Source: an uncultured Spirochaetales bacterium
Lineage (GTDB): Bacteria; Spirochaetota; Spirochaetia; Sphaerochaetales; Sphaerochaetaceae
Direction: 5' to 3'
Length of the DNA: 60,513 nt
Assembly (NCBI GenBank): GCA_934276485.1
Contig: CAKQTE010000048.1
Span: 1-60,513, forward strand
Part shown: in pieces, positions 50,527 through 60,476 of the stretch
Layout of the letters: every line of letters starts with the position of its first letter
Position numbering within the stretch: the first letter of the stretch is position 1
Notes under the pieces: model-generated
What the model was told of the DNA's origin: nothing
The model's database searches: none
Seen by the model: the letters and a program-made list of their open reading frames with translations, nothing else
Program-made: the position numbers and the translations under genes

Positions 50527-52806
50527 TTAATAGCTTTGTGCAGGACTTACCTGTTCAACTCCAGTTCCATTACTCTGCAATACAGAATATGTTCCAATGA
50601 AAGCCTGACTTTTTACGCTAATATTTTCAAATCCAATAGATGCGGGATACATTCCCTTAACAGTCAAAGCCCCTACGCAAGATCCATCGCCAGACATTTT
50701 TACAACCATATTGTAGTTTCCTGTTGTATTAATCCATTCAACTTCACCAAAGTTATTGAACGTAAATACGATGTTACCTTCTAGAGATGATGTCAGAGTA
50801 GCTGTATATCCCACTTTTCCATTATTGAAATAGCTTGCTTCAAATATAGGTGAGGATAGGCTTCCAGTTCCAGCTTGTGCAATCTTGTCATATATGGAAC
50901 TTTCCTTCCACTTTTTGTTGATGTCATAAGAATATGGATATTCAGTGGTCAAAACAGGCTTATCGATGAATTCCCAAGGTTTCATTGCATAGCACTGCAT
51001 ATACTTGATCAAAGTATTACCAGTGATAGCACTGTAACCAGAATCGACATCAGACCACTCACCTTCTCGTCCCAGGATATCAACACCCTGAACTGAGTAA
51101 TAATACCTAGTTCCTATTGGAGTTGTCTTTGCGTCATTTATACGAATAAGCTGCTTAGAGGAATCAATCATTTCAAATTTTAGATTATTAATTTGTTCAA
51201 AACCTTCATCTTTATTTGATGCAGGTTTAGTTTTCCATATTCTTAGATTATATGAAGCAACAATATCTTCCTTCACCATAGAAATCGATACTGGATAGAA
51301 TCCATCCTTATCTGTAGTGCCAGAGATGACTTTGTTATCAGAAGCACTGAATCCATCAGGCCTTACAGGTCTACTTGCAGCAATTGGAGTACCAACTACT
51401 TCATCATACCTGCGGCTTATCTGATATCCATCACTTGTTTCAATAGTGAAATATTCATATCTACAAGTATCGTTATATGGAGAGAATACAGTCTTTCTAT
51501 CAACATCTGTTACAGGAATGTTTGTATATCCTTCAAGAGCTGTCCAAGGACCATTTTTACTCTCACTTCCGTAAACCGTATACATCCATGTTGGATTTTC
51601 ATCAGCTCCAATTGCATCTCTAAATGTGAATGTAAATCCATTCTCTGGATCAGTAGTAATTGCAGATTTTTCAACAATCGTTGGTGGAGAGAACAAGAAA
51701 CCAGAACAACTCGAAGGAAGACCATTTGCACTAACAACTTGCCCTTCTTCTGTAGTAATCTTGGCAATTGCTCTAATAGTATAGTTATACTCAACACCTT
51801 CGACGAGATTAGATCTATCGACATAACTCATCTTTCCAGAATCATCGGTTGGAGTTGGGTCTCCATCTACTGTTGAATAGATCTTTCGCTCTGATTCGCC
51901 AGAAGAAGATCTGTAAATCTCCCAATCCAAAGAAACAGGATCTCCTGTTTCACTAGTTCCATACATTGCATCCCAAGTAAGAGTAATCTCCTGTTGAGAC
52001 ACTCCTCTTCCTGCGACAAAGTTCTTCGGTGCTAGAGGAGCGCCCTCAACGAAGGTATATCCTAGACGCTGAACAGAAGGCTCAGACTTTTCATTTGTCT
52101 TGGAAATTGATTCAACATAGAAATATAGTGATGTTCCTTGATATTGCTTAGCAGGAGTAAATGCAAACTCTGTTGCATTTGGACTCATGACATAGTCATA
52201 AGCTTCCATTCCTGAAGGAATAGCAATCTGCCAAGTTCCACCATATCCCGTATCACTCCAATAAACTCTATACCCCTTGATATTTTCAACCTTTGACCAA
52301 TTGAGTGTAATGATCTTCTTATCTGCACCCTGAGTTGCACTAAAGGTAGTTGGAGGAGTAAGAATCCAACCATATGCTTCAGTTGAATAATCACCGATCT
52401 TGTCAGCTAAAGCAAAGTTTCTAGCTCTTACTCTATATACATATATCTCGTCCTTATTTACATCAGTATCGACATATGATGTTTTCTGGATTGGATTGAC
52501 AAGAACCTTCTTCCAAACCAATGAAGAATGAGGAGTATCAATAGAAGGTGTAACAGCCTTATAGATTTCATAGTAATCAGCACCAATGACAGAGTTCCAG
52601 TTCAATACTACTTTATCTGAGTAACGTGCTTGAGTTGCTGATGGATATGCAGGAGATGCTCCTGTGAAAATCAAGGAAGATGATGTTCCTCCAGAGCCTG
52701 TTCCATACTCTTTGTATTCCCCACCCCATACATCAAGCCTACAGGATGTTAAGATAGCCATAGTAGCGATTAATAGAATTGCAATTTTAATAATACTTCT
52801 TTTCAT
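50527..52806 (-). CDS. Large surface lipoprotein with fibronectin-III domains
   Basis: A 759-residue lipoprotein with lipobox LTSC (Cys22). About four to five fibronectin type III-like modules follow, recognised by LNWNSVIGADYYEIY, LNWSKVENIKGYRVYW and LTWDAMYGTSE with the typical Trp and Tyr positions. The last 150 residues are a different beta-rich domain (for example NIVFTFNNFGEVEW). Such modules bind carbohydrates or proteins at the surface. It sits 10 bp after the 1207-residue paralogue-like gene. Confidence 0.85.
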   Translation of the reverse strand: MKRSIIKIAILLIATMAILTSCRLDVWGGEYKEYGTGSGGTSSSLIFTGASPAYPSATQARYSDKVVLNWNSVIGADYYEIYKAVTPSIDTPHSSLVWKKVLVNPIQKTSYVDTDVNKDEIYVYRVRARNFALADKIGDYSTEAYGWILTPPTTFSATQGADKKIITLNWSKVENIKGYRVYWSDTGYGGTWQIAIPSGMEAYDYVMSPNATEFAFTPAKQYQGTSLYFYVESISKTNEKSEPSVQRLGYTFVEGAPLAPKNFVAGRGVSQQEITLTWDAMYGTSETGDPVSLDWEIYRSSSGESERKIYSTVDGDPTPTDDSGKMSYVDRSNLVEGVEYNYTIRAIAKITTEEGQVVSANGLPSSCSGFLFSPPTIVEKSAITTDPENGFTFTFRDAIGADENPTWMYTVYGSESKNGPWTALEGYTNIPVTDVDRKTVFSPYNDTCRYEYFTIETSDGYQISRRYDEVVGTPIAASRPVRPDGFSASDNKVISGTTDKDGFYPVSISMVKEDIVASYNLRIWKTKPASNKDEGFEQINNLKFEMIDSSKQLIRINDAKTTPIGTRYYYSVQGVDILGREGEWSDVDSGYSAITGNTLIKYMQCYAMKPWEFIDKPVLTTEYPYSYDINKKWKESSIYDKIAQAGTGSLSSPIFEASYFNNGKVGYTATLTSSLEGNIVFTFNNFGEVEWINTTGNYNMVVKMSGDGSCVGALTVKGMYPASIGFENISVKSQAFIGTYSVLQSNGTGVEQVSPAQSY

Positions 52807-52816
52807 ATCTTTATCC

Positions 52817-55800
52817 CTAGAATGGCCTCTTTATATCAGTTGAATCGTTGATAACTGCAGTTCTTCCATCGACAGTTACAGTATAGGTAGCACTAGTATC
52901 GACATCACCACGTACAGATATTTCCTTATACTTAACAGAATAGGATTTGTATTTACCATCCGAGCTTGGGTCGCTATAAGTTACTGAGATACTATTTGAA
53001 TCAGCAGAATCAAAACAGCCTATCTTTGCTAGATAATCCGTATACAGATTTCCCCATCCTTCATCATATACATTTACTCTCATATCTTGAGATGTAATAG
53101 TTAGATTTCCACTAACATAATCTGTAAACTTGAAATAATTGGAACCATCAGTTGGATAAGAACTACCTAATTTATATGTTTGTCTATGAACAATAATTCC
53201 AGGATATTCCGCAACAGTTGTATCGTCACTAGGACTTTTTGTTATATCTCCATTATCCTTCCACCAATCATGATTTAACTTATTATCAACAGCATGAAGT
53301 GGCTCATAAATTGCACTATTAAGCATATTAATCAATACAACATCTGTTGGAAGAAAACCTCTTCTTACTCCTGTGTTATTTTGAGTTTCCTCGGATCTAG
53401 AAGTGCCATTATTTGCAACAATCGAATATCCATTGATTTGCAAAGAGTCTTTCATTGCTCCAGTTGCATCATTGTAAGTGAACATCTTCGTTGTTGTATC
53501 ATAAGCAAGATATCCAATTTCTGTCTCGCTCTTACCATTGGTCCAGATAGCACCTGTCTTATTTGTAATTTCACTTGCAAGATCTATTTGAGTAGAAGAT
53601 TTTAAAACATTGATAATGTATCCATCAGCACCATCAACACGGCTCCATTCAAGTTTGACATATGGTCGATAATATCCAGCTGTATCAATTTGTTCTTTCA
53701 AAGACAAAGTCTGAGGTTTTCCAAGCCTATATCCCAAATTGTTGCGCTCTTCGTCTCCATAAAAGTTTGTACTACTAGTAATTCCATTCTGATACTCAGA
53801 TTCAGCACCATCTTTGTTTACAGACTTAACTCTATAGCAAACTGGTTCAAGAGAAATTAGGTCCTCATAAGAGTTTGTTTCAATATGCGCAATAGGATCA
53901 CCAACAGGTATAAATTCATCTCCAGAAAGTTTTCCCTTTTGCAATGTATAGCTAGTAGCATTCTCAACTGCATCCCAAGTAATTTCAATTTTTCCTACAT
54001 ATTCACCCTTTGTTGCTCTTATGTTGCTTGGTGGAGCAAATAGCTTTCCTGTAGCGACTGCTGATATAGCTGAGCTATCAAGACCTGTTTTGATAGGTCT
54101 AATTGAATAAGAGTACTCCTTAGAAAGAGGCTCAGGGTTGATTGTGCTTGGTTTTTCGTCAACTATTATTGTATTATCGACATATGTAGAATCCTTTCCA
54201 TTAACCTGTCCAGGTCGTTCTTCTCCATCTCGAATAATCTTATAGCTTTCAGCTCCTGGAACTGGAGTCCACGTAAGAGTGATAGAATCAGGGCTCTCTC
54301 CATATGTAGCCTTTAGATTGATAGCATCAACTCCGAATAAGCTTCCTTCTTCAACAGAAGAATATGATGTATACACATGATTGCTAGATTCATCCTGGCT
54401 CTTGTTATAGGCTCTCATTCTAAATTGATAAATCTGACCTTTCTTTGTAATTTCTGTAGTACCAAGAGAAATATTTCCTGTAGAAGCATCTACAGCCTTC
54501 ACTTTCCAACTATCAGAACCCTTCTCTGCATATTCCAATTCATATGCAATATTTGGATTAGAAGAAATAGCATTCCATTTAACAATCAAATTATCAGTAG
54601 AAAGACCATCATCTGCTTTTAGTCCGCTTGGAGCTGATAGAACATTTCCTGCAACACTACGTGGGCAGTTATATGTTCTTCCTCCTGCCGTAATGCTTAA
54701 TCTATATTCTGTCAACGCAATTGCTTCGAAAGTTATAGATCTATTCAGACCATCCTTAACGATTTGACTCTGATCTAGTCCTTCGATTTCAACATTGTTT
54801 CTATATATGCGATACTCGTCATCGCTTACACTAGAATCAACCGTCCACTCAAGTTTAATCTTTCCAACTAAATCATCAGATGCCTTGATAGAGCTATCAT
54901 CAATAAGCTTTGTTACTGTTGAAGTTCCAAGAGAAATATCTGAACTAGTTGTAATTCTTGTTGAAAAGATATCATTTGATTCAAACGAGAGTTTGAAATC
55001 GAATGTATAAACTGACAACTTATTTACATCTTCTGTTGTTACAGTCTTTGATACTTCATACTTACTTTCACTATTCAATACTGGAGTAATCTCTTCCGAA
55101 GTTGTTGTTGTCGCGCCGGTGTTTTCATCCCAAACATTTGTTACAAGAGTCCACTTTATTTTATCTGATTTTGTCTCAGGATAATCAAAAGAGAACTTCA
55201 ATGCACCAGTCTTTGGATTAGCACCAGATTCTTTTGTAAATGTTGCATCAAAGCCTGTTGGAAGCCAAGTCTTCCATGCAACATTGGATTCTGTAATCTT
55301 AGAGCTACTGTCTTGCATTACAAATGAACCATTTTCATATTTGTATCCATTTGTAATTCTATACATGTACTTCGTGTTTTCTTGAACAGTTGTATCTTCC
55401 CAACTAAAGTCCATGCTAGCTTCTGCAACAGAAGTAAGAGAGTCAAACTCTTGAGGAGTCAATAGAACACCCCACTCTCCTGTAGCACTTGTACCATCAG
55501 ATATAGCTCTCTCAATCTTGAAGACATTCTTCAATGTAATTCCAGATGGAATTGCTGGAGAAGCCCAAGAAAGCATAACACTATTTGGCTGAGTTCCAGC
55601 AGTTGCTTCAATCTTTACAATTGGATCAATATTGAAGTTAACACTAGTTGAAATTGGAATTGTAATTGATTCTATAGTGTTGATTACCTCTGCCCCATCA
55701 AGCGCATCCATTGAAACCTTGATTTCATATTGAGTATCCAAGCTGAGACCAAGTTCTGTATAGCTTAAATCCTTTGTAAATACATTGGAGTTTGGTTCAA

Positions 55801-56440
55801 GTTCAATTATATTCCAATCTTTTTGCTTACTCTGCTTATATTTAATTGAGAACTTGTAGTCATATAGACTTTCGCTAGATCCAGCTTTTGATGGAATTAC
55901 TGAAAACATATTCTGAACATCCCAGAATACTGTAATTCTTTGGCTAGTGCTTATTGCAGATATCGAGATATCACCAATAGTACTACCTTCTGCAAAGGTA
56001 GTTACATCAGAATAAAGAACTCTATCATGAATAGATGCAGACGAACCTAGATTCTTCATAGCAATAACAGCAAAAACATATGCTTTGTTGTTTTCAAGAT
56101 CTGTCAGATCATAACGAGTATCTTTTACTGTTCCAATGAAACTGAAACCTCTTTCCTGCAATTTAGCGTAATTGACAGATGAACCATGCATTGATTCAGA
56201 CGATGTTCCATAATCCTTTGATTCTATCATCCATACTTGATAGCTATCTGCATTTGCAGCTGGTTCCCAAGTAAGACGAATTTCATTGTTTTTACCGTTA
56301 GTAGCTGTAAGTGATTTTACAGCAGAAGGTGTCAAATATAATTCAGATGAATTAATTGGATCTACTGGAGGTGCTGCAGGACATGATATAAATAGGATTG
56401 CAACTAGAACCAATAGAATAGCTCTAAGATTTTTTAACAT
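52817..56440 (-). CDS. Giant surface lipoprotein with fibronectin-III domains
   Basis: A 1207-residue lipoprotein. The ATG at 56440 is preferred to one three codons upstream because GGA sits at a normal distance only for it. The lipobox is FISC (Cys20). About seven to eight fibronectin III-like modules follow (for example IRLTWEPAANADSYQVW, LTWTPVPGAESYKI, ITWDAVENATSYTLQ and LEWSRVDGADGYII), then a beta-rich C-terminal region of about 190 residues. It is the first gene of a four-gene operon with a good promoter. Its ligand is unknown; adhesion or glycan binding is inferred. Confidence 0.85.
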   Translation of the reverse strand: MLKNLRAILLVLVAILFISCPAAPPVDPINSSELYLTPSAVKSLTATNGKNNEIRLTWEPAANADSYQVWMIESKDYGTSSESMHGSSVNYAKLQERGFSFIGTVKDTRYDLTDLENNKAYVFAVIAMKNLGSSASIHDRVLYSDVTTFAEGSTIGDISISAISTSQRITVFWDVQNMFSVIPSKAGSSESLYDYKFSIKYKQSKQKDWNIIELEPNSNVFTKDLSYTELGLSLDTQYEIKVSMDALDGAEVINTIESITIPISTSVNFNIDPIVKIEATAGTQPNSVMLSWASPAIPSGITLKNVFKIERAISDGTSATGEWGVLLTPQEFDSLTSVAEASMDFSWEDTTVQENTKYMYRITNGYKYENGSFVMQDSSSKITESNVAWKTWLPTGFDATFTKESGANPKTGALKFSFDYPETKSDKIKWTLVTNVWDENTGATTTTSEEITPVLNSESKYEVSKTVTTEDVNKLSVYTFDFKLSFESNDIFSTRITTSSDISLGTSTVTKLIDDSSIKASDDLVGKIKLEWTVDSSVSDDEYRIYRNNVEIEGLDQSQIVKDGLNRSITFEAIALTEYRLSITAGGRTYNCPRSVAGNVLSAPSGLKADDGLSTDNLIVKWNAISSNPNIAYELEYAEKGSDSWKVKAVDASTGNISLGTTEITKKGQIYQFRMRAYNKSQDESSNHVYTSYSSVEEGSLFGVDAINLKATYGESPDSITLTWTPVPGAESYKIIRDGEERPGQVNGKDSTYVDNTIIVDEKPSTINPEPLSKEYSYSIRPIKTGLDSSAISAVATGKLFAPPSNIRATKGEYVGKIEITWDAVENATSYTLQKGKLSGDEFIPVGDPIAHIETNSYEDLISLEPVCYRVKSVNKDGAESEYQNGITSSTNFYGDEERNNLGYRLGKPQTLSLKEQIDTAGYYRPYVKLEWSRVDGADGYIINVLKSSTQIDLASEITNKTGAIWTNGKSETEIGYLAYDTTTKMFTYNDATGAMKDSLQINGYSIVANNGTSRSEETQNNTGVRRGFLPTDVVLINMLNSAIYEPLHAVDNKLNHDWWKDNGDITKSPSDDTTVAEYPGIIVHRQTYKLGSSYPTDGSNYFKFTDYVSGNLTITSQDMRVNVYDEGWGNLYTDYLAKIGCFDSADSNSISVTYSDPSSDGKYKSYSVKYKEISVRGDVDTSATYTVTVDGRTAVINDSTDIKRPF

Positions 56441-56508
56441 AGAATACATCCAACTTTCATAAATTTTTTTTCTCTCATAAATTAAACAGAGAGAGCTAAC
56501 CTTGGATG

Positions 56509-56537
56509 ATTCTACTGTAATAGATTTTTAATAGCAA
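56509..56537 (-). promoter_or_regulatory. Promoter of the fibronectin-III lipoprotein operon
   Basis: TTGCTA (56532-56537) and TAGAAT (56509-56514) lie 17 bp apart on the minus strand. The leader to the ATG at 56440 is about 60 nt and contains an A8 run on that strand. Confidence 0.7.
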
Positions 56538-56607
56538 GCATTTAAAGAACAAATCGGCTTTATTTTGTATAATAAAGAACAATTGTACAGAAAATTACAT
56601 TTTAAAA

Positions 56608-57432
56608 CTATTTGCCTTTACTTGTAATGGAGTAGATTGCCCATGTCGAGAATGCAAAAGAAATCAAGGACGAAAGGATATTCCATCCAGTAGGAAGTCC
56701 TGGAAACAATGGAATCATTGATGAAAGTAGAAAGCCTAAGATAGTCATATATGTAGCCTTTGGATATTTTTCCATTGCAGTCTTAACCAGTCCTGTTAAT
56801 AAGAATACGCCAAGGACTAGCCCTACTCCAAATGGAATCAAAGGCAAGATATCCATATTTCCAACAAGAGTGAATACTGGTTCATATAGGCCAAGTACTA
56901 CTAACAAATATGAAATAGAAACTCCTGGAAGGATAAATCCAACAGAGATAAACACACCACCAATAAGCTGAATCATTATTGATGAAAAACTCCAATCCAT
57001 TGTTGGATTGAATATTCCTTGAGGTAGTAGCTCAATTGAATATACAACAAGCATTCCAATAAGAATGCAAAACGCATATGGCCAACTCTTTTTTGTAAGC
57101 GTTGCTTTTTTGACTATCATTGGAACAGATCCAATTATTGTTCCCAATATGAAATACATTACAGGAACTGGATAGTGTCCCATAAGATAAGTAACAGGTT
57201 TGGATGCTATTACAATTCCAAGACAAGCACAAACAAGAAATATAGCAAGATAAATAACACTTTTTAGAAAGGAACTCTTTTTCAATAGACCAGGAACGGC
57301 TTTTATTAGGTTGTCATATTCACCAAGAACCATTGCAATCGAGCCGCCAGATACTCCAGGGATAGTCATCAAAGATCCTGTGACGAAAGCCTTTATAGAT
57401 GTCGTAATTCTATTTCTTGAGTTTTCCTGCAT
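56608..57432 (-). CDS. DUF368 polyprenyl-phosphate transporter (PopT-like)
   Basis: A 274-residue integral membrane protein with about eight hydrophobic segments. The DUF368 signature GSLMTIPGVSGGSIAMVLG is at about 19-37, and a second, inverted half has GFILPGVSISYLLVVLG. Members of this family (PopT) were shown to return undecaprenyl phosphate across the membrane for reuse in cell-wall synthesis. AAGGA lies 7 nt before the ATG. It lies downstream of ppdK, separated from it by a terminator, so it probably has its own promoter, which I could not place. Confidence 0.88.
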   Translation of the reverse strand: MQENSRNRITTSIKAFVTGSLMTIPGVSGGSIAMVLGEYDNLIKAVPGLLKKSSFLKSVIYLAIFLVCACLGIVIASKPVTYLMGHYPVPVMYFILGTIIGSVPMIVKKATLTKKSWPYAFCILIGMLVVYSIELLPQGIFNPTMDWSFSSIMIQLIGGVFISVGFILPGVSISYLLVVLGLYEPVFTLVGNMDILPLIPFGVGLVLGVFLLTGLVKTAMEKYPKATYMTILGFLLSSMIPLFPGLPTGWNILSSLISFAFSTWAIYSITSKGK

Positions 57433-57476
57433 TCATTATTCCTTTATTGTTAATTCATTTGCTATAGCCAAAATAA

Positions 57477-57496
57477 GGGTGCACCGAAGTGCACCC
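57477..57496 (-). terminator. Terminator of ppdK with UUCG loop
   Basis: GGGTGCAC and GTGCACCC form an 8-bp stem closed by the stable C(UUCG)G loop on the minus strand, followed by TTATTTT. Confidence 0.85.
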
Positions 57497-57517
57497 AAAT
57501 CATTTAGATTATGTTAA

Positions 57518-60220
57518 TTAGTTCTTCTTCTGAGCAATAGCAGCCTGTGCAGCAGCAAGACGTGCAATTGGAACTCTGAATGGAGAACATGATACGTAAT
57601 TTAATCCAGCTGCATTACAGAATGCAATTGTCTTAGGATCTCCACCGTGCTCACCACAGATACCCATAACCATACCAGGACGAGTCTTTCTTCCGAGCTC
57701 GATAGCCATCTTCATAAGCTTACCTACACCATCGAAGTCCATTGTTGCAAATGGATCGTAGTCATAGAACATCTTATCTGGATCATTTACATAGTGACCT
57801 AGGAATGAAGCAGCATCGTCACGAGAGAATCCACAAGTCATCTGAGTAAGGTCATTTGTACCAAATGAGAAGAACTCAGCTTCTCTAGCGATCTCGTCAG
57901 CTGTGATAGCAGCTCTTGGAACCTCGATCATTGTTCCGATCTCATAAGATACCTTCAACTGGTTCTCAGCAAATACCTTCTCGATCTCAGCAACTGCCTG
58001 CTTCTTACAATACTCGAATTCCTTGTAGATACCTACAAGAGGAATCATGATTTCAGGATTTACATCGATACCCTTCTTCTTAGTATTGATAGCAGCTTCC
58101 ATAACAGCTCTAACCTGCATTCTCAAGATTTCTGGGTAAACAACTGCTAGACGGCAACCTCTAAAGCCAAGCATTGGGTTGAACTCGTGTAGAGCGTTGA
58201 TCTTCTGAGCAATTTCCTCTGCAGAAATACCAAGCTGCAATGCTGTCTCATGTCTTGATGTGTGGTCATTTGGAAGGAACTCGTGTAGAGGTGGGTCCAA
58301 AAGTCTGATGATAACAGGAAGACCGTTCATAGCCTCAAATAGGCCTTCGAAGTCGCTTCTCTGCATTGGAAGAAGTTCAGCAAGTGCCTTCTCTCTTTCA
58401 ACGAGGTTATCTGCAAGAATCATCTTTCTCATTGAAACGATTCTGTTCTCACCAAAGAACATGTGCTCTGTTCTACATAGACCGATACCTTCAGCTCCAA
58501 GCATGATAGCATGACGAGCATCCTTTGGAGAGTCTGCGTTTGTTCTAACACCAAGAGTCTTGATCTCGTTTACATATCCCATGAACTTCTTGTAGTTCTG
58601 GAAGAGCTTTGACTCACTCTCTCTCATTGAGCCTTCAAGAACCTGCATGATTTCTGATGGCTTTACAGGAATCTTCTGTGCATATACAGCACCTGTGAAT
58701 CCATCGATTGCCATGTAGTCACCTTCTGAAAGAACAGTGCCATTGATCTCAAGAGTCTTCTTAACCTCATCAACGTGGATCTCACCACAACCTGATACAC
58801 AAGGGCATCCCATTCCACGAGCAACAACTGCTGCATGGCTTGTCATACCACCTCGGCAAGTTACGATACCTCTGGAAACTGCCATTCCTCCGATATCCTC
58901 TGGGCTTGTCTCAACTCTAACGAGAAGAACATCTTCACCCTTGCTTGCTGCATCTTCTGCATCCTTTGCTGTGAAGTAGATATGTCCACAAGCTCCTCCT
59001 GGAGAAGCGTTAAGACCCTTTGTAGCTACCTGAATGCTTAGGTCCTTGATGATCTTTCCATCAAGAATTGGAGCAAAGAGCTTTGAGAACTCTGAAGCAG
59101 GAACTCTTGATACTGCTGTTTCCTTGTCGATCAAGCCCTCTTCTACCATCTCAACCTGGCTTCTTAGCCATGAGAAGATAGTTCTCTTACCGTTTCTTGT
59201 CTGTAGCATATAAAGCTTGCCTTCCTGGATTGTGAACTCCAAGTCCTGCATATCCTTATAATGCTGCTCAAGCTTGATTCTGATATCACAAAGCTGCTTG
59301 TAAGCATCAGCGTTTACGCTCTTCATTGTTTCTATCTTCTGAGGTGTTCTGATACCAGCAACAACGTCCTCTCCCTGAGCATTCATCAAATACTCACCAA
59401 AGAACTTGTTCTCACCTGAAGATGGGTCACGTGTGAATGCTACACCTGTACCAGATGTCTCACCCATGTTACCGAATACCATTGCCTGAACGTTTACAGC
59501 TGTACCAAGAAGACCTCTGATATCGTTCATCATTCTGTACTTGATAGCTCTTTCGTTGTTCCATGAACCGAATACTGCGTTGATAGCCTTGAATAGCTGG
59601 TACTCTGGATCCTCTGGGAAATCTTCGCCTGTAGCCTTCTTGTAGATGATCTTGTATCTCTTGATAACTTCCTTCAAATCATCAACATTAAGCTCTGTAT
59701 CGAATACCTTGCCCTGCTCGTCCTTAACTGACTGCAATGCATATTCGAACTTAGCATGTGGAACGCCCATTACAACGTCTCCGAACATCTGGATGAATCT
59801 TCTGTAGCTGTCCCAAGCAAATCTCTCGTTGCCTGTCTTTTTAATCAGTCCATCCAATGAAGAAGGATTTAAACCAAGATTGAGAACTGTATCCATCATA
59901 CCAGGCATTGATTGAGCAGCTCCAGATCTTACTGATACTAGCAATGGATTCTCGCCATCGCCTAGCTTTGCACCCATAAGCTCTTCAAGCTTTCTGAGGT
60001 TCTGGATAACCTCATCTCTCATACCTTCTGGATAAGCACCCTGATGCTTATCATAATAATCACAAGCTTCTGTTGTAATTGTAAATCCAGGAGGAACAGG
60101 GAGACCAATGCTGGTCATGTCTGCAAGGTTAGCTCCCTTACCACCAAGGAGCTCTTTCATGCTAGCTGTTCCCTCAGCCTTACCATTTCCAAAGAAGTAA
60201 ACATACTTTTTCTTACTCAT
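57518..60220 (-). CDS. ppdK: Pyruvate, phosphate dikinase
   Basis: A 900-residue PPDK that interconverts pyruvate, ATP and phosphate with PEP, AMP and pyrophosphate, a pyrophosphate-linked glycolytic step common in anaerobes. The N-terminal ATP-grasp region has GGKGANLADM, the swivelling domain carries the phospho-His462 in GGMTSHAAVV, and the C-terminal PEP-binding barrel has FGTNDLTQM and GICGEHGG. Length is normal for bacterial PPDK. It has a good promoter, and AGGAAG precedes the ATG. Confidence 0.98.
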   Translation of the reverse strand: MSKKKYVYFFGNGKAEGTASMKELLGGKGANLADMTSIGLPVPPGFTITTEACDYYDKHQGAYPEGMRDEVIQNLRKLEELMGAKLGDGENPLLVSVRSGAAQSMPGMMDTVLNLGLNPSSLDGLIKKTGNERFAWDSYRRFIQMFGDVVMGVPHAKFEYALQSVKDEQGKVFDTELNVDDLKEVIKRYKIIYKKATGEDFPEDPEYQLFKAINAVFGSWNNERAIKYRMMNDIRGLLGTAVNVQAMVFGNMGETSGTGVAFTRDPSSGENKFFGEYLMNAQGEDVVAGIRTPQKIETMKSVNADAYKQLCDIRIKLEQHYKDMQDLEFTIQEGKLYMLQTRNGKRTIFSWLRSQVEMVEEGLIDKETAVSRVPASEFSKLFAPILDGKIIKDLSIQVATKGLNASPGGACGHIYFTAKDAEDAASKGEDVLLVRVETSPEDIGGMAVSRGIVTCRGGMTSHAAVVARGMGCPCVSGCGEIHVDEVKKTLEINGTVLSEGDYMAIDGFTGAVYAQKIPVKPSEIMQVLEGSMRESESKLFQNYKKFMGYVNEIKTLGVRTNADSPKDARHAIMLGAEGIGLCRTEHMFFGENRIVSMRKMILADNLVEREKALAELLPMQRSDFEGLFEAMNGLPVIIRLLDPPLHEFLPNDHTSRHETALQLGISAEEIAQKINALHEFNPMLGFRGCRLAVVYPEILRMQVRAVMEAAINTKKKGIDVNPEIMIPLVGIYKEFEYCKKQAVAEIEKVFAENQLKVSYEIGTMIEVPRAAITADEIAREAEFFSFGTNDLTQMTCGFSRDDAASFLGHYVNDPDKMFYDYDPFATMDFDGVGKLMKMAIELGRKTRPGMVMGICGEHGGDPKTIAFCNAAGLNYVSCSPFRVPIARLAAAQAAIAQKKN

Positions 60221-60257
60221 GAATAAATCTTCCTTTTTATGTTATATCCAAACGTTG

Positions 60258-60286
60258 ATGTTACCAACAACAATGCCAACGGTCAA
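60258..60286 (-). promoter_or_regulatory. Promoter of ppdK
   Basis: TTGACC (60281-60286) and TAACAT (60258-60263) lie 17 bp apart on the minus strand, 38 bp before the ppdK ATG. Confidence 0.7.
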
Positions 60287-60300
60287 TTAAAAAATCTATT

Positions 60301-60329
60301 TTGTCAGTATTTTCTTGCTAGGATATGAA
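60301..60329 (+). promoter_or_regulatory. Divergent promoter for a candidate small RNA
   Basis: TTGTCA (60301-60306) and TATGAA (60324-60329) lie 17 bp apart on the plus strand, facing away from ppdK. Confidence 0.45.
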
Positions 60330-60335
60330 ATAATT

Positions 60336-60476
60336 AAGTGAAAATCCACAATTATGAAACATTGTTTCAAAATAATACATATATATAGGAGGAAATTGCA
60401 AAAGTCCACCAGGAACATAAGGCATGAATAAATATACAGGACAGGGATTTTAGAAGCATTCCAGTCCTGATTTTTT
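60336..60476 (+). ncRNA. Candidate small RNA or leader transcript
   Basis: A possible transcript of about 140 nt between the divergent promoter and an intrinsic terminator: CAGGAC and GTCCTG (plus four more pairs inside an A-A mismatch), then TTTTTT at 60471-60476. It contains the palindrome at 60355-60369, an AGGAGG at about 60391 and only tiny reading frames (9 and 11 codons). With no gene on this strand before it, the terminator needs an explanation; a small RNA is the simplest. The DNA after 60476 shows nothing clear. Confidence 0.4.
60355..60369. promoter_or_regulatory. Perfect 15-bp palindrome, candidate operator
   Basis: TGAAACATTGTTTCA is a perfect dyad with 7-bp arms and one central base. 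It lies about 70 bp upstream of the ppdK -35 box and about 25 bp after the divergent -10, so a bound regulator could affect either. Confidence 0.45.

Noticed and set aside
56558..56577. CTTTATT/AATAAAG hairpin after the DUF368 gene
   Set aside because: The stem is almost all A-T and lacks a T-run, so I do not call it a terminator.
60391..60433. Tiny frame after AGGAGG (11 codons from TTG)
   Set aside because: The start is only 3 nt after the ribosome site and the peptide is too short to support.
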